From Lachnospiraceae bacterium (GTDB taxonomy: Bacteria > Bacillota > Clostridia > Lachnospirales > Lachnospiraceae): a stretch of 64,000 nucleotides of DNA. The stretch spans positions 62,001 through 126,000 of the forward strand of contig JAPJQL010000005.1 in assembly GCA_030825115.1 (NCBI GenBank). Reading direction: 5' to 3'. Below the pieces are notes generated by a model. That model ran no database searches. It was not told the DNA's origin and was given only the letters and a program-made list of their open reading frames with translations. A program made the translations under genes and the position numbers. Below are positions 8,492 through 15,749 of the stretch, in pieces. Positions within the stretch are counted from its first letter, which is position 1. Each line of letters starts with the position of its first letter.

Positions 8492-8857
8492 CTAAAAGCA
8501 AAATGTTAGTTGTCCCGTTTCGTCTGCTTGCGTATTCATTGGAATAACAAAGCCTTCCCAGTGCTCATAGGCGTGCCCGGTCAGACACTCAGCCGCTAAA
8601 ATCAGCACATTTATGTCGCTGGCGTTTTTCATCCATGCGTATTCTTTCACATGCCGTTTTATTTGTTCCAGCAACGGGAGCAGGCCGTCGGCTTCGGCTG
8701 CTTTTTCAACGAGCCGAGCCCAGTCCTCGATCTCATATACTCCGCTGGGCGTTTTGTACGTTTCCCTGCCTTCTGTGATTTTTCTCCCGTTCTTATCCTT
8801 TCCGACTACCGTTGCTGTGAACGTTCTCGAGGATAGTCTGGTGTAGTTCTCGATCAT
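8492..8857 (-). CDS. Hypothetical phage protein
   Basis: A 121-residue soluble alpha/beta protein with no motif I recognise. It has an AAGGAGCC ribosome site and one-base to 12-base spacing to its neighbours, and it shares their codon use, so it is probably real. The product contains a GKDKNGRKITEGRETYKT basic stretch and a tryptophan-rich middle. Confidence 0.55.
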   Translation of the reverse strand: MIENYTRLSSRTFTATVVGKDKNGRKITEGRETYKTPSGVYEIEDWARLVEKAAEADGLLPLLEQIKRHVKEYAWMKNASDINVLILAAECLTGHAYEHWEGFVIPMNTQADETGQLTFCF

Positions 8858-9115
8858 CTAGGCTCCTTTCTGGATAGCCGAGGCGCTCCAGTTCTTCGTG
8901 AAGGCCTCCGTGCTCTGATAAGGGCAAAAGAGCTGGCCGTCTCTGGTTTTCACCTCGAAGCGTCCACGGCTGCGGATATATCTCACGATCAGTTCGTAAC
9001 GCTGGCCGGTGACAAATCCCATTGATCCGGTTGTCCCGGTGAATGTCGCAATAATCTGGAGCGATCCGGTTTTACTCTTTGGGTTTTTCAAATCATTAAG
9101 CGCGCGTGTCAGCAT
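8858..9115 (-). CDS. Hypothetical small phage protein
   Basis: An 85-residue protein, mostly beta strand by composition (LQIIATFTGTTGSMGFVTGQRYELIV). It ends directly next to the start of the following gene, overlaps the RecU-like gene by 20 bases, and has GGGAGG eight bases before its ATG. No family recognised. Confidence 0.55.
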   Translation of the reverse strand: MLTRALNDLKNPKSKTGSLQIIATFTGTTGSMGFVTGQRYELIVRYIRSRGRFEVKTRDGQLFCPYQSTEAFTKNWSASAIQKGA

Positions 9116-9707
9116 TGTGCGTTCCTCCCTTTGTCTTTTTCAAAAACTCCAGCGTACCCAGATGATTGAGGCCGATCTCATAGTCTTGGATCTCGCTGCG
9201 TTTCAAGTGCTTGTGGCCGTATATGTCCTTCATATCTCGCCAGACGCTCCACGGTATGCGGTAGAACTGCTCAAACTTGAAGCTCACGAGCACGAAGCAG
9301 CTCGCGCCCATTTTCTCGTAGTTCTCCAGCAGCTCAGCCTGCCGATCGCTCACGGCAGAGGCTTCGATCTTGTCGGCGTCTGTATGTTTGGCCTCGAAGG
9401 CAATGCACCGGCCGCCGTTGAGTATTCCCTTGTAGTCGTTCTGGGCTTTCTTGGTGAAAACCGCGACATATTGGCCGCGTCTGCGATCTCCGTATGGTTT
9501 CAGTGGCCGCATAGGCTCCGGCGTTTTCTCAATGTCCGCAATATTCTGGGAGCGGTAGTAGTTGCACGCTGCGGAGATCATATTCTCGAAGCGTTCCCCG
9601 GCGTATTTTGCACGGCGGCCCTGCTGCCTGCGCTCATACTCGATATTTCTCTCAGCTTCGCACGGTGTAGGATCCGGGTAGCCCTCTGAATTTCGTCCGT
9701 TACTCAT
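9096..9707 (-). CDS. RecU-like Holliday-junction resolvase
   Basis: The 203-residue protein carries the RecU nuclease pattern: RRAKYAGERFENMI, then QNDYKGILNGGRCIAFEAKHTD with the acidic metal ligands and the ExK pair, then SFKFEQFYRIPW. RecU-type nucleases cut four-way junctions formed during recombination. Its position among ERF, SSB and the exonuclease supports a role in phage recombination. The ATG at 9707 has a GAGGGGG site at suitable distance; a GTG nine bases upstream is the alternative start. Confidence 0.8.
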   Translation of the reverse strand: MSNGRNSEGYPDPTPCEAERNIEYERRQQGRRAKYAGERFENMISAACNYYRSQNIADIEKTPEPMRPLKPYGDRRRGQYVAVFTKKAQNDYKGILNGGRCIAFEAKHTDADKIEASAVSDRQAELLENYEKMGASCFVLVSFKFEQFYRIPWSVWRDMKDIYGHKHLKRSEIQDYEIGLNHLGTLEFLKKTKGGTHNADTRA

Positions 9708-9708
9708 A

Positions 9709-10275
9709 TCACGCACCCCCTCTCAACATTGAGCTGCCATTTTTCAGGCTGTTCGCAATCATTTCGCCGAGTTCTGAGGCCTCCGTCGGATCTATGTTGA
9801 TATGAACCGCAGTAACCTCTCTGAGACTCTTGCCAGCCTCCGCAAGTAGTGGAGCGGCAGCAGGCTGATCGGCGTATGCAGCAGCGGCAGAGGCGGCGAG
9901 TTTTCTCAGAGGTCTGCGCTGTGTTACTGCTGCATGATTGTAGATTTCCAACACGTTCTCGATAAATTCCGGCGGGCCGAAAACTTGGATCTCAATGTCG
10001 AGCACTCCGGCGAGCTGGATCTCGTCATACATTCCAGCAGATACCTCGCAGCCGTAAACTCTGATAAGTTGGCAATATCTGAGGAGCTGGAGCCCGCAAC
10101 GCAGGCCGAGCTTTCTTTCCTCTGGGTTGGAGTCGTCCACAAACTGCGTAAAATACACATGAGGGGCGAGTGGCAGCAGGCCGTCATTCATTGCCTCGCG
10201 GCAGTATTCCTGCGCCTTGATGATGTTTTTCTCATAGTCACCGCGACACGGTGAGCAAATATAAGTTAATTTCAT
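9709..10275 (-). CDS. Nucleoside 2-deoxyribosyltransferase-fold protein (DUF4406/DUF7768-like)
   Basis: The first ~105 residues (MKLTYICSPCRG, APHVYFTQFVDD, VYGCEVSAGMYDEI) match the Rossmann-like fold of phage proteins related to nucleoside 2-deoxyribosyltransferases. The CEVSAGM-D/E segment sits where the catalytic acid lies. The remaining ~80 residues are Ala-rich and helical, and appear to be an added tail. These proteins may act on nucleotides during phage growth, but biochemical proof is scarce. The 3' end overlaps the RecU-like start. Confidence 0.65.
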   Translation of the reverse strand: MKLTYICSPCRGDYEKNIIKAQEYCREAMNDGLLPLAPHVYFTQFVDDSNPEERKLGLRCGLQLLRYCQLIRVYGCEVSAGMYDEIQLAGVLDIEIQVFGPPEFIENVLEIYNHAAVTQRRPLRKLAASAAAAYADQPAAAPLLAEAGKSLREVTAVHINIDPTEASELGEMIANSLKNGSSMLRGGA

Positions 10276-10288
10276 TCAGTGCCCTCCC

Positions 10289-10851
10289 TTAAATAATTTT
10301 TATTGTCTGGCGACTGCTGCCGGGCTGCCATACGAACCACGAGTAACTCGTGGCGTCCGTTCCGTGCCCGGTAAAGCTCGGGCGCTTATGTAGGGTGTAG
10401 AGTCCGGCGAGCCGGTGATCTTCCTGTTGCCAGAACTCAAAACGCTGGTCGCTTTCCATGAACGCGGTGCGGAGCAGGAAAATGAGCCTGCCGCCCGGTT
10501 TAAGTAGCCCGAGACATTTCTCAACAAATTCGATCGCCTGATTAAATGGCGGGTTGCCGATGATAAGATCGTACTTTTTCCCGAGATCCATGCTCAGGAA
10601 GTCGTCAATAATCACATTGACGCCGAGATCCTGCAGGTGTTGTGCCTCCTCTGGTCTGATCTCCACCGCGTCGATCGAAAAATCGCCGTATTTTTGTAGT
10701 GTCTTGATTATGTTGCCGCTACCTGCTCCCGGTTCCAGCACCTCGATCCCCCCCTCAGAGGGAAAACGTCGAGAAATGTCTCGATCGTCGAGATCGGTGT
10801 CGGGTAGAAGTCGTGCGGCTTTCTGGTGCTTCCTCTGTTTGTTGCACTCAT
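10289..10851 (-). pseudogene. Phage DNA methyltransferase broken by a -1 frameshift in a G7 tract
   Basis: The downstream part (10289 to about 10741) encodes a class I methyltransferase with motif I EPGAGSGN and catalytic NPPF, typical of N6-adenine or N4-cytosine enzymes. The proper start is the ATG at 10851, with AAGGAGG seven bases upstream and 11 bases after the previous stop. It encodes RKPHDFYPTPISTIETFLDV, a usual N-terminus for these enzymes. That frame runs into a run of seven G (plus-strand C at 10748-10754) and exits into another frame. One extra G would join the two parts exactly. The cause may be a phase-variable switch, a recent mutation or a homopolymer sequencing error. Confidence 0.75.
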
Positions 10852-10862
10852 TGTCTACCTCC

Positions 10863-11768
10863 TTATCTGCTGCGCCAGCTCTGGCCCTCCATGACGAGCG
10901 CCTCGCACATTTCTCGCAGCCGGTCCACAGTGGCCCTCGCTGTCATGTCGTCCCCATTCTGAGGAGTGAGGCGTTTCTCCAGCTCGGTGTCTGTGTAGTT
11001 GCTTGTTACAATCGTTGGCTTGTAGCCTTCGTAGCGGGCGTTTATGATCGTGTAGATCTTCGAGACGCCCCAGTCTGTCGGCGGCTCTTTCCCCATATCG
11101 TCGATAATGAGGAGCGGGACCGTTTCGTAAACTCTCAGGATCTCGCCCTCTGAGATTTCGCGCTTGTCGTATGTAGCCTTGATCCTTGCCAGCATGTCGA
11201 TCATTGTCATGCAAATAACCGGCCGGCCTCTCTGGATCAGGTCGTTGGCGATAGCAGCAGCGAGGTGAGTCTTTCCGACGCCTATGTCGCCCAGTATAAA
11301 AAGTCCGTTTTTCTTCTGGCCCATATTGTCAAAATTCTGGGCGTATCGCATGGCCGTTTCTTTCGCTTTGGCCGTTCTCTCGTCTGGGGTGAGGTAGTTG
11401 CTGAAGGTTCGCTCTAAAAAGCGGCCCCTCATTCCTGAGTCACATCTGAGACGCGACACCCGGCGTCTGATTTCGTCCTCGGCTTTCCGTTTTTCTTCCT
11501 GCTCCCGTTCGAGCTGTTCCTTTTCTCTAGCTTCGACTGCTCCCGGGCAGTTGCAAGGAATAGCGGTGGGGATCCAGAAGATCCGGTCGCCCATGTTGCT
11601 GAGTTCTTTGCCTCTGTGATACCGGAGCTTTCCGCAATATTCACACGGCACCGGCTCCGGTGGTGGTTCCGGCCAGTCTCTTTCCTCGTTGCTGTAAAAC
11701 CAGCCGTCACTCGGCTGCTGTGAAGCCGGTGAGCTTGTAGCGGGATCCGCTTGGTGGTTCGTTGCCAT
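10863..11768 (-). CDS. DnaC/DnaI-like helicase loader ATPase
   Basis: AAA+ ATPase that loads the replicative helicase onto the phage origin. The 301-residue protein has an N-terminal zinc-type region with CEYCG and CNC cysteines (about 42-74), a charged coiled-coil segment (80-105), Walker A GDIGVGKTH (about 160-168) and Walker B LLIIDDMGKE. The start at 11768 is chosen because AAAGGAGG lies eight bases before it; the longer in-frame start lacks a site. It overlaps the initiator gene, and the pair forms the replication module. Confidence 0.9.
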   Translation of the reverse strand: MATNHQADPATSSPASQQPSDGWFYSNEERDWPEPPPEPVPCEYCGKLRYHRGKELSNMGDRIFWIPTAIPCNCPGAVEAREKEQLEREQEEKRKAEDEIRRRVSRLRCDSGMRGRFLERTFSNYLTPDERTAKAKETAMRYAQNFDNMGQKKNGLFILGDIGVGKTHLAAAIANDLIQRGRPVICMTMIDMLARIKATYDKREISEGEILRVYETVPLLIIDDMGKEPPTDWGVSKIYTIINARYEGYKPTIVTSNYTDTELEKRLTPQNGDDMTARATVDRLREMCEALVMEGQSWRSR

Positions 11769-12558
11769 TGTCCGGGCCTCCTTTGTCGTCATATTTGCCT
11801 TCCAGCACTTTGCACATGTTTGTCGGTTTCATTATCCAGTCGAAGTCAGCCCGCCAGTTGCGATCGTTTTCGCCTTTCATAAAGCTGCTTGCCTCGGTTT
11901 TTCTGAATAGCGTCTCGAATGTCTCAATATTCGGGTAGGTCTTAAATCTTGCGGCCACCGCCTTGCGTCTGGCTCCGTCAATCTTCTGGATCTTTGAGAA
12001 GCTGATGCAAATCTCGTTGTATAACTGCATGATTTTCACATACGGAGTCGGATCTGATTTAGCAGGTGCCGCTGCTTCGTGCTCTGGAGGAGCACTTAAA
12101 GGATCCTTTATATCTCTAGTCTTATCTACTCTAGTCTTGTCTACTCTGCCAGCGGTTGCTTGTTGGTCGTCCGGCGGTCGTCCTTCGGTCTTTTTAGCAG
12201 CCGCTCGGCGGCGTCTGGAACGTTCCTTTTCGGCTTCACGCTGCTGGATCAGAGTGCCTGCATATTCCTCCCAGTCGTGGATCGTGAGAGTAGCAGGATC
12301 CTCGTCGCCCTGATCCAGCAAACCCGCAGAAATAAAGGCTTGCAGCAGTTCGTCGGCGTCTCCGTCCCACTGTGCTGCGCGGGCTATATTTCGCGCGCTT
12401 ATCTCCGAGACGTTGCCGTCCGGGGCATTATCGAGAGCCCAGAGCCAGAACGAAGTCAGGAGCCCGATCATGTAGGGTGGAGCTATTTCGAGAGCGTCGG
12501 CTGCGTCTAAAATTTTTCTATGCTGTCTAATTGATTGATAAATTTTCAACCATGCCAC
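11707..12558 (-). CDS. Phage replication initiator, DnaD-like replisome organizer
   Basis: The 283-residue protein begins AWLKIYQSIRQHRKI and has a winged-helix-like N-terminal domain (about 1-105), as in phage replisome organizers that bind the origin and recruit the helicase loader. A charged linker follows, with an in-frame 15-bp DNA repeat (12115-12144) giving VDKTRVDKTR. A C-terminal region (about 175-265) resembles DnaD-like domains. Translation starts at a GTG preceded by GGAAGGAGG. Iteron-like repeats lie both inside and just upstream of the gene. Confidence 0.75.
   Translation of the reverse strand: MAWLKIYQSIRQHRKILDAADALEIAPPYMIGLLTSFWLWALDNAPDGNVSEISARNIARAAQWDGDADELLQAFISAGLLDQGDEDPATLTIHDWEEYAGTLIQQREAEKERSRRRRAAAKKTEGRPPDDQQATAGRVDKTRVDKTRDIKDPLSAPPEHEAAAPAKSDPTPYVKIMQLYNEICISFSKIQKIDGARRKAVAARFKTYPNIETFETLFRKTEASSFMKGENDRNWRADFDWIMKPTNMCKVLEGKYDDKGGPDNGNEPPSGSRYKLTGFTAAE
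12165..12190. repeat. Iteron-like repeats inside the replication initiator gene
   Basis: GGTCGTCC occurs at 12165-12172 and 12176-12183, and a decayed copy (GGTCTTTT) begins at 12187. The spacing is exactly 11 bp. Because 11 is not a multiple of three, the repeat is not caused by repeated amino acids, which points to a DNA-binding role such as initiator binding at an origin. Confidence 0.65.
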
Positions 12559-12580
12559 GGCGTTTCCTCCTTCCTTTTTT

Positions 12581-12649
12581 GGTCGTCCTTTTTCTTGGCG
12601 TGTCTTTCTGTTTTGGTCGTTTGTCGGTCGTCCGGTGGTCGTCCACCGG
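12581..12649. repeat. Iteron-like repeats upstream of the initiator gene; candidate phage origin
   Basis: GGTCGT occurs at 12615, 12626 and 12637, again at an 11-bp period; the last two are full GGTCGTCC copies. Another full copy lies alone at 12581. The final repeat is part of a palindrome, CCGGTGG-TCGT-CCACCGG (12632-12649). An A-rich stretch follows at about 12662-12675. The layout suits a replication origin bound by the adjacent initiator. Confidence 0.65.
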
Positions 12650-12668
12650 TTGACCGGTAGGGCAAAAA

Positions 12669-13091
12669 TCAATTAAAAGGGAGTTGATTGTCTGCGCCCT
12701 CCGGTATATTCATAAAACCGTCGCCACTTGCAGGACCGGTTGGAGGCTCCTGCTGGTTGCCGTTTTTATTCTTGCTTTCCGCAAACTCTGCCTCCTCAAC
12801 AACAACCTCGGTAGTGTATACCTTGCGGCCCTCACGGTCGTTGTAGCTTCCCGTCTGGATCCGTCCAGTTATTGCGATCTTTGTGCCTTGTCTCAGGTAC
12901 TTCTCAGCAAATTCGGCGTTGTTCCTGAAGGCAACGCACTGGATAAAGTCGGCAGTTGCTTCGCCTCCGTCTTTTCTGCCTCTGCGGTCCACGGCGAGAG
13001 TGTAGCGGGCTATCGCCATAGGCTCATTGCCTTGCGTGTATCGTACTTCGGGATCTCTGGTGAGCCTCCCCATTAAAATGACTTTGTTCAC
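12669..13091 (-). CDS. ssb: Single-stranded DNA-binding protein
   Basis: The 140-residue SSB has an N-terminal OB fold (VNKVILMGRLTRDPEVRYT, then YTLAVDRRGRKDGGEATADF and RQGTKIAITGRIQTGSY), a disordered Gly/Pro/Gln tail and an LPF-type tip (NQLPFN). The tip normally recruits repair and replication partners. The start is GTG at 13091, with GGAGG upstream; it overlaps the stop of the ERF gene as GTGA. SSB next to ERF is a standard phage recombination pair. Confidence 0.95.
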   Translation of the reverse strand: MNKVILMGRLTRDPEVRYTQGNEPMAIARYTLAVDRRGRKDGGEATADFIQCVAFRNNAEFAEKYLRQGTKIAITGRIQTGSYNDREGRKVYTTEVVVEEAEFAESKNKNGNQQEPPTGPASGDGFMNIPEGADNQLPFN

Positions 13092-13891
13092 TGTCTGTTT
13101 CCTCCATTCCTCAGCTCTTTGGCCGTGTCGTCCATGCGCTTGCAAATGTCGTCATACTCTGCCCGAGTCATGTCGGCCGGTTTCTTGCTGTATAAATAAT
13201 TGATCCTGCCGTCTGTCTGCTCTTTGGAGAGCCCGGCGTCCTGAGCTTTCCGGTACATTCTGTCGAGCTGGGCCGCTGTGAGCTTCTTCTCGGCTCCGTT
13301 CTGGCCGCTCTGAGCGGTTTTATTGTTCGGTTGGCTCTGTTGGTTGCCTGCGGCATTTCTGACCGGCTGTGAGGCTGTTTGAGCGCTTGGCTTGCCTTTC
13401 ATGTCTGGATCGGTCTCGCCCATGTCAATGCTGAATTTTTCAAAAAGATAATATTTTATTGCATAGGTCCACGCGCTGCCTTTAGCTTTGGCCGGATCGT
13501 CGTTCCATGCGATTGCATGAGTCTGGGCCTCGTCGGTGTCGTCCTCGTTGTCTGCATTGGTCCAGCGCATTGTCAGATCGGACTCATAAAGGAACATGAG
13601 GCCGCCGTGCTGCGTGTTCATGGTTTTAATCTGAGCGTTTTCCTCCTGAATAATGTCGAAGTTGACGCCGAGCTCATTCATCGTGGGAGTGATAGCTCGC
13701 CAGACGTCGTCAATCTTTGCAAACTTATAGGGAACCTCCTCACTATGCTGGCCCTTTTCAATTCTCGGGATCTGGCGCCGCAGTTCGATGAATTTCTCCT
13801 GCAGGCTCATTACCTCGATCGGTTTGTCCCGCCGCGTCTGGAATGAGGCAACCGGGGAGCCCGCTGCGGTTTCTTTCTGTTCTTCTTGCAT
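13088..13891 (-). CDS. ERF-family single-strand annealing recombinase
   Basis: The 267-residue protein has the ERF core (about 25-165): KFIELRRQIPRIEKG, then VPYKFAKIDDVWRAITPTM, LGVNFDI, and later GSAWTYAIKYYLFEKF. ERF proteins anneal single strands during phage recombination or circularisation. A Gln/Asn-rich linker (about 175-205) and a C-terminal helical region (about 210-260) follow. The start at 13891 has AAGGAGG upstream. It is coupled to SSB by a four-base overlap and is probably a functional partner of the exonuclease further upstream. Confidence 0.9.
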   Translation of the reverse strand: MQEEQKETAAGSPVASFQTRRDKPIEVMSLQEKFIELRRQIPRIEKGQHSEEVPYKFAKIDDVWRAITPTMNELGVNFDIIQEENAQIKTMNTQHGGLMFLYESDLTMRWTNADNEDDTDEAQTHAIAWNDDPAKAKGSAWTYAIKYYLFEKFSIDMGETDPDMKGKPSAQTASQPVRNAAGNQQSQPNNKTAQSGQNGAEKKLTAAQLDRMYRKAQDAGLSKEQTDGRINYLYSKKPADMTRAEYDDICKRMDDTAKELRNGGNRQ

Positions 13892-13940
13892 GTGGTTTCT
13901 CCTCCTTATGCCGCCGCACAAAGGCGGCGGGATTTATGAT

Positions 13941-14570
13941 TTACTGAATTACGAAGCAGACCGGGACGCAAAGCTCGCTGCTGGCGTTCCAGTAGAGGGA
14001 GTGCCCGTAGCTGCCGACGTCCACGCAATGAGTCGAGGTGCCACTCCCGACAGAAGCGGTCCAGTACCAATCAGGTGATCCACCTTTTCTGTTGCACTTG
14101 ATACGGTTGCGGCGGTCTTTGTAGTATTCGATCTGGTTGTATGTGTCGTCCTCTGAATAGCAGCAGTCCCCGAACAACTCCGACTCGGTAGGTAAAAAGA
14201 GGCGGCAGAGTGAGCTCTCGCCGTTTTCCTGCTTACGCTCAACCTCGGCGATCACATTGCGAAGCTCCTCCGGCAGACTGTTGAAAACTTCCTCGTTTAA
14301 GTAGCGCTTGACGTCTGAGTCTGCGAAGCCTCCGGCGTTTCTGTTGTTCTGGTTGTAGGCAACCTCTACCGGCAGGCAATCCTTACTCTCGAAGCGAGCC
14401 CAGCCCGGGCCCATGTCAACGACTACGAGATCCATTTCCTCGCCGTCGAGGGTTTTCTCTGTGATAATGTCGCCCGCCTTCAGGCCGCTGGTGTTGTCCT
14501 TGATTTTCTGGGCCAGTTCCTCCCAGTTGATTGCTGTCTCTGTGGTTACTGTCTGTGTTAATACTGCCAT
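13941..14570 (-). CDS. DUF6273-type protein with a lectin-like C-terminal domain
   Basis: The 209-residue protein has a C-terminal region (about 75-209) of the DUF6273 kind: VKRYLNEEVFNSLPEE, LFLPTESELFGD, then WYWTASVGSGTSTHCVDV and a final CVPVCFVI. The arrangement resembles the formylglycine/C-type-lectin-like folds used for surface recognition. The start at 14570 has AAGGAGG eight bases upstream. No reverse transcriptase or template repeat is nearby, so it is not evidently part of a diversity-generating retroelement. Finding such a protein between recombination genes and a cell-wall hydrolase is odd. Confidence 0.65.
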   Translation of the reverse strand: MAVLTQTVTTETAINWEELAQKIKDNTSGLKAGDIITEKTLDGEEMDLVVVDMGPGWARFESKDCLPVEVAYNQNNRNAGGFADSDVKRYLNEEVFNSLPEELRNVIAEVERKQENGESSLCRLFLPTESELFGDCCYSEDDTYNQIEYYKDRRNRIKCNRKGGSPDWYWTASVGSGTSTHCVDVGSYGHSLYWNASSELCVPVCFVIQ

Positions 14571-14583
14571 GATAAGATCCTCC

Positions 14584-15372
14584 TTATTTTTTCTCCGCAT
14601 AGAAGCGGTGGTTGTTAATAGTCATTATGTAGCGCTGTGACTCGTGGAACTTACTCGCCACAAGATCGGGATTGTAAAAGTATTTTATCGGCTCGGTGCT
14701 TGCTATCATTCCGAAGTCAAACACATACCGAACGGCCTGCATTGCCTCCGCTGACGGCTCCGGTCTTTTCTTGGAATAGGAGTAGCGGGCTGCTGCCTCT
14801 GCTGGCCGGATCCCGTCGTCCTCACATGCCTGCAGGATACACTGGCAAATTGCAATTTTACCCGCCAGCGGTTCGCCCTCGGCCTCTGCTGTGACGATCT
14901 GGGCCACCTCGTAGCGCTCGGCGTCTGTCAGTTCGTACCGGAGTTCAAAACCGGCCTCAGAGGCCCACGATCTCGCGAGCTCCTCCATGTTTACCGCGTG
15001 AGGTTCCCCGTCCTCTGTCAGATATGCGAAGTAGTAGCCGTCCGGCTGCGTTTCGTCCTGAATTATGAGAGTAGTCTCCTGCGGTGTCTCTGTTGTTTCT
15101 GCTGCCGGAGCGTTTACCGGTTCTTTTTTCTTGCTGCAAGATACCAGACTCACGGTAACGGTCACAACGAGCACCAGAGCGGCGCCTGCTGCCAGTCTGG
15201 CGAGGAAAACCTCGCGGCGCCTATTGGCTTTTCTGCGTTTTCGTGCTATAATTTCTCTGTGATCTTTGAAATTATGGACGGGCTCAGGCGAGAGCACCGT
15301 CTCCTTCTTCGCGGTCACTTGGGCTGGACGTTCTGGGCGTCTGGCCCTTTTTATGTCCTCATGTGTTTGCAT
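14584..15372 (-). CDS. Membrane-anchored SleB/CwlJ-type cell-wall hydrolase
   Basis: The 262-residue protein has a basic N-terminus, one membrane helix (about residues 55-80), a Thr/Glu-rich linker, and a C-terminal hydrolase_2 domain (about 145-262) beginning ERYEVAQIVTAEAEGEP. The glutamate there fits the catalytic residue of SleB-type lytic transglycosylases. The domain would face the cell wall. It sits in the early operon, far from a normal lysis cassette, so a role other than lysis (for example superinfection or wall remodelling) is possible. GGAGG lies 11 bases before the ATG. Confidence 0.75.
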   Translation of the reverse strand: MQTHEDIKRARRPERPAQVTAKKETVLSPEPVHNFKDHREIIARKRRKANRRREVFLARLAAGAALVLVVTVTVSLVSCSKKKEPVNAPAAETTETPQETTLIIQDETQPDGYYFAYLTEDGEPHAVNMEELARSWASEAGFELRYELTDAERYEVAQIVTAEAEGEPLAGKIAICQCILQACEDDGIRPAEAAARYSYSKKRPEPSAEAMQAVRYVFDFGMIASTEPIKYFYNPDLVASKFHESQRYIMTINNHRFYAEKK

Positions 15373-15637
15373 TGGTCTGTATGCCTCCTTTTGGTTCGTA
15401 GTTTCTCAGCTCGCAGAGGGCGAGCGTGAAGTCTTGGAAGGCGAGCTGCTTCACCAGATCGGCCACCAGCAAAACACGGTACCAGCCGGAGCGGTACGTC
15501 GCCGTGTCCTCTGGCTGCATTTCTGTGGCCCGCTCGAGCTTTCTGTCTGCATAAGACTCAGCCCGCTGCATTTCCTTGTCTGGGACCTCTTGGCCCAGTA
15601 TCTCAAAAACCGCCTCGCGGCTGTATTCTTCGGCCAT
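15359..15637 (-). CDS. Hypothetical phage protein
   Basis: A 92-residue soluble, mostly helical protein (AEEYSREAVFEILGQEV, DKEMQRAESYADRKLERA) with no recognised domain. The start at 15637 is chosen for the AAAGGAGG ten bases upstream. It overlaps the hydrolase gene by 14 bases, which suggests coupled translation. Confidence 0.55.
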   Translation of the reverse strand: MAEEYSREAVFEILGQEVPDKEMQRAESYADRKLERATEMQPEDTATYRSGWYRVLLVADLVKQLAFQDFTLALCELRNYEPKGGIQTNANT

Positions 15638-15653
15638 GTGTTGCGCGCCTCCT

Positions 15654-15749
15654 TTACTTTTTGTCGTTGTCTTTTCCACCTTTGTTGTTGTAGCTGATAA
15701 TTACCAGCGTTACGCAAATAATCAGGGTAATAAGTACGCCGTTACTCAC
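15654..15749 (-). CDS. 31-residue single-pass membrane peptide
   Basis: A very short gene: GTG start with GGAGG seven bases upstream, located inside the end of the exonuclease gene and overlapping its stop. The product is a membrane helix (GVLITLIICVTLVII) followed by SYNNKGGKDNDKK. The strong ribosome site, tight coupling and clean hydrophobic-then-basic layout support it as a real gene. Function unknown. Confidence 0.6.
   Translation of the reverse strand: MSNGVLITLIICVTLVIISYNNKGGKDNDKK

Noticed and set aside
12115..12144. The 15-bp tandem repeat in the initiator gene as an iteron
   Set aside because: Its period is a multiple of three and it encodes VDKTR twice, so it is explained as a protein-level repeat, common in these initiators.
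13941..14570. A diversity-generating retroelement target
   Set aside because: The lectin-like C-terminus suggested it, but there is no reverse transcriptase and no template repeat in the window.
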